NCBI GenBank assembly: GCA_030550275.1
Contig: JAUQPR010000001.1
Coordinates: 113,766-177,765 of the forward strand
Reading direction: 5' to 3'
DNA from: Bacteroidota bacterium
GTDB lineage: Bacteria; Bacteroidota; Ignavibacteria; Kapaibacteriales; HRBIN21
Length of the DNA stretch: 64,000 bases
A model generated the notes under the pieces. It worked only from the letters and a program-made list of their open reading frames with translations, was not told the origin of the DNA and did no database searches. Shown one piece after another: positions 33,485 to 41,889 of this stretch. The stretch's first letter is position 1; every line of letters begins with the position of its first letter. Both the position numbers and the translations under genes were made by a program.

Positions 33485-35605
33485 ATGGTGATCGCACTCC
33501 TGCTGGCGTCGGGTCTGCTCTCATTGGGTATTGCATGGGTGTTCCGCCGCCGTGTCCTTGCTATCTCGGTGGATGCCGAAGCCTCCTCTGCAGAGGAAGC
33601 AGTCCGGCTCCGCGACATCGCCGGTGCCATTGCCGAAGGCGCAATGGCGTTTCTGCTGCGCGAATACCGGGTGTTGGGTCTCTACATGCTGGGCTTCGCG
33701 GTGTTGATTGCCCTCTTCATTGACGACCCCAACACACCGATGCCGGAGGGACCGTTCACGGCGCTGGCGTTTCTGTGCGGAGCCCTGTGCTCGGTGTTGG
33801 CAGGCTACATCGGGATGCGTATCGCCGTTCAGGGGAATGTGCGCACGGCTGTGATTGCCCGCCGCTCCCTGCCGGAGGCGTTCCGAACGGCATTCAACGC
33901 CGGGGCAGTGATGGGCTTCGGCTTGGCAGGGATTGCCATCGTGGGGCTTGTGCTGGTCTACCTGGGACTGGATGCGCTCCTGCAGGGTGTGGAGAAGCGC
34001 ACGGTCATGGAGGTGCTCTCTGGCTTTGCCCTGGGGGGCTCCAGCGTGGCGCTCTTCGCTCGCGTGGGCGGAGGAATCTACACGAAAGCCGCTGATGTCG
34101 GCGCCGACCTCGTGGGTAAAATCGAAGCCGGCATCCCAGAGGATGACCCCCGCAACCCCGCTGTCATCGCCGATAACGTTGGCGATAACGTCGGAGACGT
34201 CGCTGGAATGGGTGCGGACCTCTTTGGCTCAGTTGCCGAGAGCACGTGCGCGGCATTGGTGATCGGTGCGGTTGCCTTCCAGGATAATCCTCCGGCACTC
34301 TTCTTCCCGCTTGCCATTAGCGCTATCGGTGTGCTGTGCAGTTGGATTGCCGTGATGCTGACGCGCGTGCGCACCGAAGCCGATGTGGAGAACGCCCTCC
34401 GCCGCAGCCTGCTCATCGCAACGGCACTGCTCGCAGTGGGCATCTTCATCGCCAGCCGCACCCTGCTACCGGAGCGCTTCACCATCTTCGGGAACGTCTA
34501 CACGGCGTGGGGCGTCCTCTTCTCGGCGCTTGTGGGGCTGATGTCGGGGCTGCTCGTAGGGGTGACGACGGACTACTTCACCTCGAACCGCTACCGACCG
34601 GTCCAGCAGTTGGCAGACTCTGCCAAAACGGGCGCTGCAACGGTGCTCATCAGCGGGTTGGCCGTCGGCTACAATAGCGCTGTCGTTCCGGCCTTGCTGT
34701 TGGCGCTCACAGCCGTGGTGGGATACTCCCTTGCGGGGATGTACGGCGTTGCAATCGCCGCGCTGGGCATGCTGGGAACGATCGCTACAGCGCTCACCAT
34801 TGACGCCTACGGACCCGTTGCCGATAACGCTGGAGGTATTGCCGAGATGAGCGGCATGGGCGCCGAAGTCCGTAAGCGCACCGATATGCTGGATGCTGCC
34901 GGGAACACCACCGCTGCAATCGGCAAAGGGTTTGCCATCGGCTCGGCAGCGCTGACGGCGCTGGCGCTCTTCTCCGCCTTCATCACGCGGGCACAGGAGT
35001 TTGCGCCCGAACTGGATGTGCTCCACACGACCAGCTTGCTCAATCCCTGGGTCCTGGCGGGCTTGCTCGTCGGCGGTGTGTTGCCCTTCGCCTTCTCTGC
35101 GCTGACGATGCGAGCAGTTGGGCGCGCTGCCTTCGACATGATCGAGGAGGTGCGGCGGCAGTTCCGCAGCATTCCCGGGCTGCTCGAAGGGCGCGCCCGT
35201 GCGGATTACCGCCAGTGCGTGGACATCTCCACCAAGGCATCCCTGCGCGAGATGATCGCCCCAGGGCTGCTCGTCCTGGGCACTCCGCTGCTGGTGGGCT
35301 TCCTCTTCGGCTTGAAGATGCTCTCCGGCGTGCTCATCGGTGCAATCGTCTCCGGCGTTGCCTTGGCAACGAGCATGGCGAACTCAGGCGCCGCTTGGGA
35401 CAACGCCAAGAAGTACATCGAAAAGGGCTTCCTCGGCGGCAAAGGCTCCGATGCCCACAAAGCCGCCGTCATCGGCGATACCGTTGGCGACCCCTTCAAG
35501 GACACCTCCGGACCCTCGCTCAACATCCTCATCAAGCTGATGGCGATTCTGAGCCTAGTCTTCGTGCCCTTCTTCGTGCGCTACAGCCTACAGCTCTTCC
35601 AGTGA
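33485..35605 (+). CDS. hppA: Membrane-bound ion-translocating pyrophosphatase (K+-dependent type)
   Basis: Couples pyrophosphate hydrolysis to H+ (or Na+) export. The 706 residues form about 16 membrane helices. The acidic pyrophosphate site is seen in [20 protein letters not shown] followed by [19 protein letters not shown], and the second acidic set is in [19 protein letters not shown] and [19 protein letters not shown]. The helix [20 protein letters not shown] carries Ala where K+-independent enzymes have Lys, so this is the K+-dependent subclass. H+ against Na+ specificity cannot be settled here. It is followed after two bases by xseA. Confidence 0.95.
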   Translation: MVIALLLASGLLSLGIAWVFRRRVLAISVDAEASSAEEAVRLRDIAGAIAEGAMAFLLREYRVLGLYMLGFAVLIALFIDDPNTPMPEGPFTALAFLCGALCSVLAGYIGMRIAVQGNVRTAVIARRSLPEAFRTAFNAGAVMGFGLAGIAIVGLVLVYLGLDALLQGVEKRTVMEVLSGFALGGSSVALFARVGGGIYTKAADVGADLVGKIEAGIPEDDPRNPAVIADNVGDNVGDVAGMGADLFGSVAESTCAALVIGAVAFQDNPPALFFPLAISAIGVLCSWIAVMLTRVRTEADVENALRRSLLIATALLAVGIFIASRTLLPERFTIFGNVYTAWGVLFSALVGLMSGLLVGVTTDYFTSNRYRPVQQLADSAKTGAATVLISGLAVGYNSAVVPALLLALTAVVGYSLAGMYGVAIAALGMLGTIATALTIDAYGPVADNAGGIAEMSGMGAEVRKRTDMLDAAGNTTAAIGKGFAIGSAALTALALFSAFITRAQEFAPELDVLHTTSLLNPWVLAGLLVGGVLPFAFSALTMRAVGRAAFDMIEEVRRQFRSIPGLLEGRARADYRQCVDISTKASLREMIAPGLLVLGTPLLVGFLFGLKMLSGVLIGAIVSGVALATSMANSGAAWDNAKKYIEKGFLGGKGSDAHKAAVIGDTVGDPFKDTSGPSLNILIKLMAILSLVFVPFFVRYSLQLFQ

Positions 35606-35607
35606 GC

Positions 35608-36870
35608 ATGCCCGACGGCGTGCCAACGGTGACGGTCAGCGAACTCACGCAGCAGCTCCAGTTGCTGCTGGAGGAAGCCTTCCCCTACGTGCGCGTGCGT
35701 GGGGAGATCTCCAACTACAAGCTGCACTCCTCCGGACACCGCTACTTCACGCTCAAGGACGAGGGAGCGCAGATCGCCTGCGTGCTCTGGCGCGGGCGCC
35801 CGCTCAACTTCGAGCCCTGCGACGGAATGCGTGTTGTGGCGGAGGGCAACATCAGCGTGCGTCCGCAGCGTGGGCAGTATCAGTTGGATTGCTGGTCGCT
35901 CGAACCCGATGGCATTGGGAGCCTCTACGAAGCCTTCGAGCGGCTCAAGCAGGAGCTGCAGGCGCGGGGCTGGTTCGATTCCGCTCGCAAGCGCCCGCTC
36001 CCACGCCTAATCCTGCGCATCGGGATTGCCACCTCGCCCACCGGAGCGGCAATCCATGATATGCTCACCACGCTCCGCCGCCGGATGCCCGCAGCGCTCA
36101 TCTACTTCCGTCCAACCCTGGTCCAAGGCGAAGGCGCCCCTGCAGATATCGCCCAGGCAATCGCCGAACTCAACCAAACCGATGCCCAGGTCCTCATCGT
36201 GGGTCGCGGCGGTGGCTCCCTGGAGGACCTCTGGGCATTCAACACGTTGGAGGTGGCGCAGGCGATCTACCACTCGCGCATCCCGGTTGTCTCCGCCGTT
36301 GGGCATGAGGTGGACTACACCATCGCCGATTTCGTTGCCGACGTACGGGCGCCCACGCCGACGGCGGCAGCGGAGCTGGTCTCGCAATTCGGTCTGCAGG
36401 CGATTCTGGAATGGCTTGCAGCCGTGGAGCAACGCCTGGAGCGCGAGCTGGCACGGGAGCTGGAACGAGCACGCCAGCGCTTGAATAGCGCCGAGCAGCA
36501 TTCGGCATTCCGCCGAGTGCAGGAACGGCTCCACCTGCTGGGGCAGGAGCTCGATGAGTTCAGCGAACGGCTCGACGCCGCCATCGAGCGCGCCTTGGCA
36601 CAAGCGGCAGAGCGGCTCCGCATGGTCGAGCTCCGCTGCCAGAGCCTCCACCCCTTGGCACCGCTCCGGCGCGGTTTTGCACTCCTGCAAGCCCGGGGAA
36701 GATTCGTGCCCGCAGAGCAACCACTCCATCCAGGGCAGCAACTGGAGCTGCTTCGCCTGCAGGACCGGCTCACCATCCGCGTTCTGCGGCGCCTCTCCGA
36801 CGGAGATTCCCACAGCAAAGAGCGCCCCCATGTCCACCCCTCCGTCCCCGAACAACCTTCGCTCTTTTGA
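35608..36870 (+). CDS. xseA: Exodeoxyribonuclease VII large subunit
   Basis: The catalytic subunit of ExoVII, which degrades single-stranded DNA from both ends. The 420 residues start with an OB fold (VSELTQQLQLLLEEAFPYVR then GEISNYKLHSSGHRYFTLKD). The catalytic core follows with IGIATSPTGAAIHDMLTTLR, VQGEGAPADIAQAI, VGRGGGSLEDLWAFN and SAVGHEVDYTIADFVADVRA. A long coiled coil (about 250-360) and the C-terminal PLAPLRRGFALLQ motif complete it. The ATG at 35608 is two bases past the hppA stop. The 3' end overlaps xseB by 41 bases. Confidence 0.95.
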   Translation: MPDGVPTVTVSELTQQLQLLLEEAFPYVRVRGEISNYKLHSSGHRYFTLKDEGAQIACVLWRGRPLNFEPCDGMRVVAEGNISVRPQRGQYQLDCWSLEPDGIGSLYEAFERLKQELQARGWFDSARKRPLPRLILRIGIATSPTGAAIHDMLTTLRRRMPAALIYFRPTLVQGEGAPADIAQAIAELNQTDAQVLIVGRGGGSLEDLWAFNTLEVAQAIYHSRIPVVSAVGHEVDYTIADFVADVRAPTPTAAAELVSQFGLQAILEWLAAVEQRLERELARELERARQRLNSAEQHSAFRRVQERLHLLGQELDEFSERLDAAIERALAQAAERLRMVELRCQSLHPLAPLRRGFALLQARGRFVPAEQPLHPGQQLELLRLQDRLTIRVLRRLSDGDSHSKERPHVHPSVPEQPSLF

Positions 36871-37072
36871 GGAGCAGATGGCACGGCTGGAGGAGATCGT
36901 TGCCCTGCTGGATCGGGGCAATCTTCCGCTGGAGCAGCTCCTGGAGCTTTACGAGGAAGCCGTTCAGCTGATTGCCGCGTGCCGGCGGTATTTGGAGAAC
37001 GCCGAACAGCGCGTCATCGCCATCCGCTCCCGTGCTGGTGAGGAAGCCGCCGAGCCCTCTGCAGAGGGCTAA
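36830..37072 (+). CDS. xseB: Exodeoxyribonuclease VII small subunit
   Basis: An 80-residue helical partner of XseA. The sequence from SFEEQMARLEEIVALLDRGN through LPLEQLLELYEEAVQLIAAC to RRYLENAEQRV is the standard XseB profile. The ATG at 36830 lies inside xseA, so the two subunits are made by coupled translation. The longer open frame upstream (to 36554) is only the shadow of xseA. Its stop overlaps the tail of the convergent lipoprotein gene by 4 bases. Confidence 0.93.
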   Translation: MSTPPSPNNLRSFEEQMARLEEIVALLDRGNLPLEQLLELYEEAVQLIAACRRYLENAEQRVIAIRSRAGEEAAEPSAEG

Positions 37073-37857
37073 TCCGGACGCTGTGCACGCGAGCGCCCAC
37101 CACCGCTTGGCTCTGCGGGTCCGGAGCTGCCCTGCAGACTCTCTTGGCGTCTGTGCCCATCTCGGGAGCGTCCGCCATCCTCGGTTGTGCGCTTCTCCGT
37201 GCGCACCTCCACCCCTGCGTTGGACCCGGAACGCTTCACACCGCGGCGGCGTCCGCCCTGAGGTTGCTCGACTTGCTTGGCAGTAGCACTCTCTGCCTCC
37301 ACCGGTTGTGCCCGCACGGTACCCTGAGCTGGGGTGCCCTGCTCTGCTTGCATTCGGCGGCGTCCGCCTGCACCGGCACTGCCGGCGCTTTCGCGCTCTT
37401 CGCGCCACTGCTCCACCGAACCGCGCTGGGGACCAAAGGTCCGGATACTCCGTACGGCGGGTCGCACAACCTCTGTCGGCACCACAACCACCACCCGTGG
37501 CGCGCAGTGCCGATAGCCATAGCAACGCCACCCCGAGGAGTACCACCCATGCACATGCCAGCACCACGCTTCATACCCAGCGCAGCATCCCGGAACGCCG
37601 TACCAGGGCGCATACCAATCCGCGTACCCCCACTCCGGCACGACCACCGTGTACGAGCAGGTCGGGGGTGCACTCCACGGGCGCGATGCGCGCGACTCCA
37701 TCGGCACCCCCCGTGCGGGCTCCTCCACCGCCGGCGATGGCTCCTCCCGCTCCGGCACATGGTTGCGGAAGCCGAAGTAGTCTCGGCGCATCATCCCCTC
37801 CGGCGTGGCACACCCTGCCAGCACCAACAGCCCAACGAGCAGAGCGGACCTCCACAT
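37069..37857 (-). CDS. Trp/Tyr-rich lipoprotein with basic Gly/Arg/Gln tail, unknown function
   Basis: A 262-residue secreted protein. The signal peptide ends in a lipobox (MWRSALLVGLLVLAGC). Residues about 60-125 are unusually rich in Trp, Tyr, Cys and Gly (for example GYADWYAPWYGVPGCCAGYE), followed by a Val-rich strand (APRVVVVVPTEVV). The last 120 residues are low-complexity, hydrophilic, rich in Arg, Gly, Gln, Glu and Ser. I recognise no family. Outer-surface anchoring through the lipid with an extended charged tail is a reasonable guess. It runs alone on this strand, tail-to-tail with xseB. Confidence 0.7.
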   Translation of the reverse strand: MWRSALLVGLLVLAGCATPEGMMRRDYFGFRNHVPEREEPSPAVEEPARGVPMESRASRPWSAPPTCSYTVVVPEWGYADWYAPWYGVPGCCAGYEAWCWHVHGWYSSGWRCYGYRHCAPRVVVVVPTEVVRPAVRSIRTFGPQRGSVEQWREERESAGSAGAGGRRRMQAEQGTPAQGTVRAQPVEAESATAKQVEQPQGGRRRGVKRSGSNAGVEVRTEKRTTEDGGRSRDGHRRQESLQGSSGPAEPSGGGRSRAQRPD

Positions 37858-37936
37858 GAGGCTGCCTCCCGTGCTGTTCCAGCAGCGGAGACGAAGGGCA
37901 CAGAGTTTGTGTGTGGCTCCGAAGGCGGCTTTTTCG

Positions 37937-37944
37937 TAATCTTG
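37937..37944 (+). promoter_or_regulatory. Candidate -7 promoter element for nfeD
   Basis: TAATCTTG matches seven of eight positions of TAnnTTTG and lies 23 bases before the nfeD ATG, in the divergent gap with the lipoprotein gene. Confidence 0.42.
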
Positions 37945-37967
37945 CAACTGCTGCCTGAGAAGGACAC

Positions 37968-39272
37968 ATGCGCGCTACCGGTCTGCATAGCCTCCTTGCT
38001 GCGTGGCTGAGCGCAGGAGCCCTCGCCGCTGCCCAAACCGTGCTCATTGGGCAGATTGACGGACCCATCGGTCCGGCAACGGCGGAGTACGTCGAATGGC
38101 TGCTGCGGACGGCTCGCGAGCGCCAAGCCGAAGCCGTTCTCATCGAGCTGAACACGCCCGGCGGTCTGTTAGAAGCCACGCGCTCGATCGTGCAGGAGCT
38201 GCTCAAATCCCCTGTGCCGGTCGTTGTCTACGTTGCTCCGCCTGGGGCGCGCGCTGCCTCGGCAGGGGTCTTCGTCACGCTGGCAGCACACATTGCCGCG
38301 ATGGCGCCGGGGACGAATATCGGCGCCGCCCATCCCGTCGGGCTCGGTGGAGAGGGCGGGGATTCCGTCATGGCGGAGAAAGCCACCAACGACGCTGCCG
38401 CCTTTGCTCGCGCCATTGCCCAACAGCGCAAGCGGAACCTCCGCTGGGCGGAGGACGCCGTCCGCCGCAGCATCTCCAGCACGGAGCGGGAAGCCCTGCG
38501 CGAGCGCGTCATTGACCTCATCGCCCCTTCGCGCGATTCCCTCCTACAGGCACTGGACGGCTACGTTGTCGAGCTTACCCCCGGCAGGCAGCATCGCCTG
38601 CGCACCGCAACGGCTTCGCGCGAGGAGGTACCGATGAACTGGCGCCATCGCCTGCTGGCGCTTCTGAGCAATCCCAATATCGCCTACATCCTGCTCCTGC
38701 TGGGCATCTACGGGCTGCTCTTTGAGCTCTACAATCCCGGCGCTATCGTCCCGGGCGTCATCGGCGCCATCTCGCTGATTCTGGCATCCTACTCCCTGCA
38801 GATGCTGCCCATCAACTACGCCGGGCTTGCCCTCATCGCCGTGGCGGTCATCCTGTTCCTGCTGGAGCTCAAGGTCACCAGCTACGGGCTGTTGACCATC
38901 GCCGGCATCGTTTGTCTGGTGCTGGGCTCGGTGATGCTGGTGGACTCTCCGGAGGAGTTCCTGCGCATCTCCTGGTCGGTCATTGTGCCCAGCGTGGTTG
39001 CAAGCGTTGCCTTCTTCGGCTGGGTCTTGGGCAAAGGCATCCAAGCGCAACTTGCTCGCCCGCGCAGCGGCGGGGAAGCGCTCATTGGGGCGCTTGCCGT
39101 TACCGTCTCTCCAATCGCTCCTGAGGCACCCGGGCAGGTTCGCCTTCACGGCGAGCTCTGGACTGCCCGCTCCACCGTGGCGATAGCACCCAATACGCCG
39201 GTGCGCGTCCTCCGGCGCGAAGGACTCACGCTGTGGGTCGAGCCCGTGCAATCCTCTGCCTCGCAGCAATGA
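37968..39272 (+). CDS. nfeD: NfeD-type membrane serine protease (ClpP-like plus NfeD domain)
   Basis: A 434-residue membrane protein. After the signal peptide comes a ClpP/SppA-fold protease domain (about 25-215) with IELNTPGGLLEATRSIV and the catalytic Ser in RAASAGVFVTLAA. The Lys of the Ser-Lys dyad is probably in MAEKATNDAAAF. Three or four helices follow (about 225-345), and then the soluble OB-like NfeD domain (about 365-430). Such proteases work on membrane proteins together with a stomatin. The very next gene, 33 bases on, encodes exactly that partner. Confidence 0.9.
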   Translation: MRATGLHSLLAAWLSAGALAAAQTVLIGQIDGPIGPATAEYVEWLLRTARERQAEAVLIELNTPGGLLEATRSIVQELLKSPVPVVVYVAPPGARAASAGVFVTLAAHIAAMAPGTNIGAAHPVGLGGEGGDSVMAEKATNDAAAFARAIAQQRKRNLRWAEDAVRRSISSTEREALRERVIDLIAPSRDSLLQALDGYVVELTPGRQHRLRTATASREEVPMNWRHRLLALLSNPNIAYILLLLGIYGLLFELYNPGAIVPGVIGAISLILASYSLQMLPINYAGLALIAVAVILFLLELKVTSYGLLTIAGIVCLVLGSVMLVDSPEEFLRISWSVIVPSVVASVAFFGWVLGKGIQAQLARPRSGGEALIGALAVTVSPIAPEAPGQVRLHGELWTARSTVAIAPNTPVRVLRREGLTLWVEPVQSSASQQ

Positions 39273-39305
39273 CAGAAGGGCATGTCGAACCACTAAGGCA
39301 ACACC

Positions 39306-40067
39306 ATGGAACTGCTGATTGTGCTTGTGCTGGCGATCATCGTGCTGAGCTCGGCGCTGCGTATCCTCAACGAGTACGAGCGTGGCGTGGTCTTCCGCCT
39401 GGGGCGGCTCATCGGGGCAAAGGGTCCGGGGCTCATCCTGCTCATCCCCTTCATTGACCGCATGGTCAAGGTCAGCCTGCGCACCGTTGCCATGGAGGTG
39501 CCGGCGCAGGATGTCATCACGCGCGACAACGTCTCCATCAAGGTCAACGCCGTGGTGTACTTCCGCGTGGTGGACCCGGAGAAAGCCATCAACGAGGTGG
39601 AGAACTACCTCTTCGCCACCAGCCAGATTGCGCAGACCACGCTGCGCAGCGTGCTGGGGCAATCCGAGCTGGATGAGCTCCTTGCCGAGCGCGAGAAGAT
39701 CAACCGCCACCTGCAGGAGATCATCGATAGCCACACCGAGCCCTGGGGGGTCAAGGTCAGCGCCGTCGAGGTCAAGCAGATTGACCTTCCCGTGGAGATG
39801 CAGCGAGCGATGGCGCGGCAAGCCGAAGCCGAACGCGAGCGCCGCTCCAAGATCATCAGCGCTGAGGGCGAATACCAAGCCGCCCAACGCCTGGCAGAGG
39901 CAGCCCAAACCATCCAGCGCTTTCCCATCGCCCTGCAGTTGCGCTTCCTGCAGACCCTCTCGGAGATCGCCACAGAGAAGAACTCCACTATCGTCTTCCC
40001 CGTACCCATTGATCTGCTGCGCCCCTTTGTAGAGCGGGGCAACCAAAGCTCAAGCGCCGGGGGATAG
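39306..40067 (+). CDS. SPFH/stomatin-like membrane scaffold protein (slipin)
   Basis: A 253-residue protein with one N-terminal membrane segment ([20 protein letters not shown]), an SPFH domain (RVLNEYERG-like start seen as [20 protein letters not shown], then [20 protein letters not shown]) and a C-terminal coiled coil rich in Ala and Glu ([20 protein letters not shown]). The C-terminal hydrophobic end ([20 protein letters not shown]) is typical of prokaryotic slipins, which assemble into membrane rings and pair with NfeD proteases. Same operon as nfeD. Confidence 0.92.
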   Translation: MELLIVLVLAIIVLSSALRILNEYERGVVFRLGRLIGAKGPGLILLIPFIDRMVKVSLRTVAMEVPAQDVITRDNVSIKVNAVVYFRVVDPEKAINEVENYLFATSQIAQTTLRSVLGQSELDELLAEREKINRHLQEIIDSHTEPWGVKVSAVEVKQIDLPVEMQRAMARQAEAERERRSKIISAEGEYQAAQRLAEAAQTIQRFPIALQLRFLQTLSEIATEKNSTIVFPVPIDLLRPFVERGNQSSSAGG

Positions 40068-40095
40068 AAGCAGCCACTGGTCCTACGCCTCCAGG

Positions 40096-40153
40096 GGCGA
40101 ACACCAATCCGCCCTTTAGGCGGAACGCCGCAGCTCGGCGGTGTTTGTCCGCC
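40096..40153. ncRNA. Predicted three-way-junction RNA element in the gap after the stomatin gene
   Basis: Bases pair as an outer helix (GGCG 40096-40099 with CGCC 40150-40153, AACACC 40100-40105 with GGTGTT 40140-40145). It encloses two hairpins: TCCGCC/GGCGGA (40108-40124) and CGCCG/CGGCG (40126-40140), which compete for one base at the junction. The strand and function are unknown. Further small hairpins follow at 40153-40162, 40194-40203 and 40208-40220. It could act as the terminator of the nfeD operon, a leader of the next gene, or an independent small RNA. Confidence 0.4.
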
Positions 40154-40247
40154 AGCCGGCTGCTTGCGGTGGTGGCGTATCTTTGCGTGCCGTCGGTATG
40201 CCGAAACGCCGCAGTGCGGCTTGCTGTTAGCGCCGTGCCATCTTAAC

Positions 40248-40261
40248 CGGAGCTTGCTCCG
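40248..40261 (+). promoter_or_regulatory. Hairpin covering the Shine-Dalgarno of the D-hydroxyacid dehydrogenase gene
   Basis: CGGAG-CTTG-CTCCG forms a perfect 5-bp stem directly in front of the ATG at 40262. The GGAG that would serve as ribosome-binding site (nine bases before the ATG) is fully paired with CTCC, so the start may be controlled by opening of this hairpin. Confidence 0.45.
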
Positions 40262-41284
40262 ATGCGTGTTGCCTTCTTCGACCTGGAGCCATGGCAGGTG
40301 ACCTACCTGCAAGAGGGACTGGTGCAACTGGGGCTAGAGAGCGCCGTCGAAGCGCACTTCAGCACAGAACGACTGACCCTGGAGCGATGCCCTCTCTACG
40401 CCACGGTCGAGGCTATCGCCGCATTCGTGTGGACGAAGCTGGATGCCGAGCTGCTCGAAGCGTTGCCTGAGCTCCGGCTCATCCTGACCATGTCCACAGG
40501 CTACGACCACATCGACCTGGAGACCTGCCGCCGGCGGGGCATCACCGTCTGCAACGTCCCACACTACGGGGAGAACACCGTTGCCGAACACACGTTCGCG
40601 CTCATTCTGGCGCTCTCGCGTCGGCTTCGGGCTGCGCAGCAGTGGGTCTACCGCCCCAGTACGAGCATTGCCGAGCTTCGGGGATTCGACCTCTACGGGA
40701 AGACCCTGGGCGTCATCGGTGCCGGGAACATCGGGCTGCACGTCATCCGCATTGCCCGCGGCTTTGGGATGCGCGTGCTGGCGTACGACATCCGTCCGCA
40801 GCCGCTCCTTGCCGAGGTTCTGGGCTTTACGTACACGGACTTAGAGACGCTTTTGCGCAGCTCCGATATCGTCTCGCTCCACGTCCCCGCCACGCCGGAG
40901 ACCTACCACATGATCAACCGCGAGCGGCTGAGCATGATGAAGCGCGGTGCCCTGCTCATCAACACCGCCCGCGGCTCGGTTGTGGACACCGAAGCGCTCT
41001 TGTGGGCGCTCGATGAGGGCATCCTTGCCGGCGCCGGACTCGATGTGATCGAGGGCGAGGAGTACATCAAGGAGGAGAGCATGCTGCTGCGCGCCCCCGT
41101 TGCCGAACAAACGCTGCGGAAGGTCGTGCAAGCCTACGTGCTGCTGCACCGCGACAACATCATCTTCACGCCGCACATTGCCTTCAACAGCGAGGAAGCC
41201 GTCCAGCGCATCCTGGATACCACGCTGCACAACCTCAAAGCCTTCCTCGAAGGGCGCCCGCAGAACGTGGTATCGGAGGCATAG
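40262..41284 (+). CDS. D-2-hydroxyacid dehydrogenase (D-lactate dehydrogenase-like)
   Basis: A 340-residue NAD-dependent enzyme. The NAD loop is GKTLGVIGAGNIGLHVIRIA (about 150); the catalytic Arg lies in LINTARGSVVD, the Glu in GLDVIEGEE and the His in FTPHIAFNSEEAVQRI. LTMSTGYDHIDLETCRRRGI and CNVPHYGENTVAEHTFALIL are typical of the family. It should reduce a 2-keto acid such as pyruvate to the D-hydroxy acid; the precise substrate is not readable. Gap of 194 bases to the stomatin gene, filled with hairpins (see separate entries). Confidence 0.88.
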   Translation: MRVAFFDLEPWQVTYLQEGLVQLGLESAVEAHFSTERLTLERCPLYATVEAIAAFVWTKLDAELLEALPELRLILTMSTGYDHIDLETCRRRGITVCNVPHYGENTVAEHTFALILALSRRLRAAQQWVYRPSTSIAELRGFDLYGKTLGVIGAGNIGLHVIRIARGFGMRVLAYDIRPQPLLAEVLGFTYTDLETLLRSSDIVSLHVPATPETYHMINRERLSMMKRGALLINTARGSVVDTEALLWALDEGILAGAGLDVIEGEEYIKEESMLLRAPVAEQTLRKVVQAYVLLHRDNIIFTPHIAFNSEEAVQRILDTTLHNLKAFLEGRPQNVVSEA

Positions 41285-41293
41285 CGGCTGGCG

Positions 41294-41713
41294 TCAGTAC
41301 AGGTACCGAATGACATCCCCCTCAATCGTGTACGTGCGCAGCTCCAAGAGGTAGCTCAACACCGTGCCGTACGGCGGCAGCAGCAGTCCACCCAACGTTC
41401 CCAGCACGATCGGGATGAGCCCGTCCACCAGGGTCGTCTGCCCTTTGATGCGAATCCCAACGACGGCATCTCCCCGCGCCGCTGCAATCTCCTCTCGCAC
41501 CACCTTGGCAAGGTCTGGATTCACCACCGTCACCAGCCCGAAGAGGGTGAACACCGCTTTTGCATCCCGCGTGAAGTGCCGGACTACTGTATACTGCCTG
41601 CCGGGATCGCCGCTCATCGCCGTGAGCTTGTCCACGCCGCCCATCGAAAGGTGCACCGTCGCACACCCGGACAGCACCAGCCCGGTACCCCACAGCAGCA
41701 GTGTGCGCCACAT
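41294..41713 (-). CDS. Small lipoprotein of unknown function (Bor/TRL-like)
   Basis: A 139-residue lipoprotein. The signal sequence MWRTLLLWGTGLVLSGC ends in a clear lipobox. The mature part has YTVVRHFTRDAKAVFTLFGL, a conserved-looking Asp/Arg stretch and a Gly-rich segment with a hydrophobic end (LIPIVLGTLGGLLLPPYGTV). The order of a His/Arg strand followed by a hydrophobic hairpin recalls small Bor- or TRL-type lipoproteins, but this is a weak resemblance. The ATG at 41713 begins exactly at the signal peptide; another ATG at 41740 would add nine residues. Convergent with the dehydrogenase, nine bases apart. Confidence 0.7.
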   Translation of the reverse strand: MWRTLLLWGTGLVLSGCATVHLSMGGVDKLTAMSGDPGRQYTVVRHFTRDAKAVFTLFGLVTVVNPDLAKVVREEIAAARGDAVVGIRIKGQTTLVDGLIPIVLGTLGGLLLPPYGTVLSYLLELRTYTIEGDVIRYLY

Positions 41714-41762
41714 CCTGCCCTCCGCGATGCGGTCGAACATACACCATCACGGGCGCAAAATG

Positions 41763-41770
41763 CAAAAATT
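41763..41770 (-). promoter_or_regulatory. Candidate -7 promoter element for the small lipoprotein
   Basis: Minus-strand AATTTTTG matches seven of eight TAnnTTTG positions, about 50 bases before the lipoprotein ATG at 41713. A second A/T-rich patch (GCATTTTG) is close by. Confidence 0.33.
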
Positions 41771-41889
41771 CCGCTATTCGCGCAAGTCGTGCTGCTTCCC
41801 CTCAAAGTCTGCCCGGATGCTGGCTAAACCCTCCTTCGCCGTGCAACATCTAAGCGCAGGCACGAGGTCCCACCCACTATGGCGCTGCC

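Noticed and set aside
37308..38010. Plus-strand frames through the Trp/Tyr-rich lipoprotein region as protein-coding genes
   Set aside because: Their composition (His/Arg/Pro/Cys runs) is what the reverse of Gly/Arg/Trp-rich codons produces, while the minus frame has a proper lipobox signal peptide.
40070..40261. Cobalamin riboswitch (GCCACTG at 40073) or integron attC site (GTTAGCG at 40226)
   Set aside because: The remaining conserved boxes of a B12 riboswitch are absent or in the wrong order; no complementary left core site, cassette ORF or integrase accompanies the GTTAGCG.
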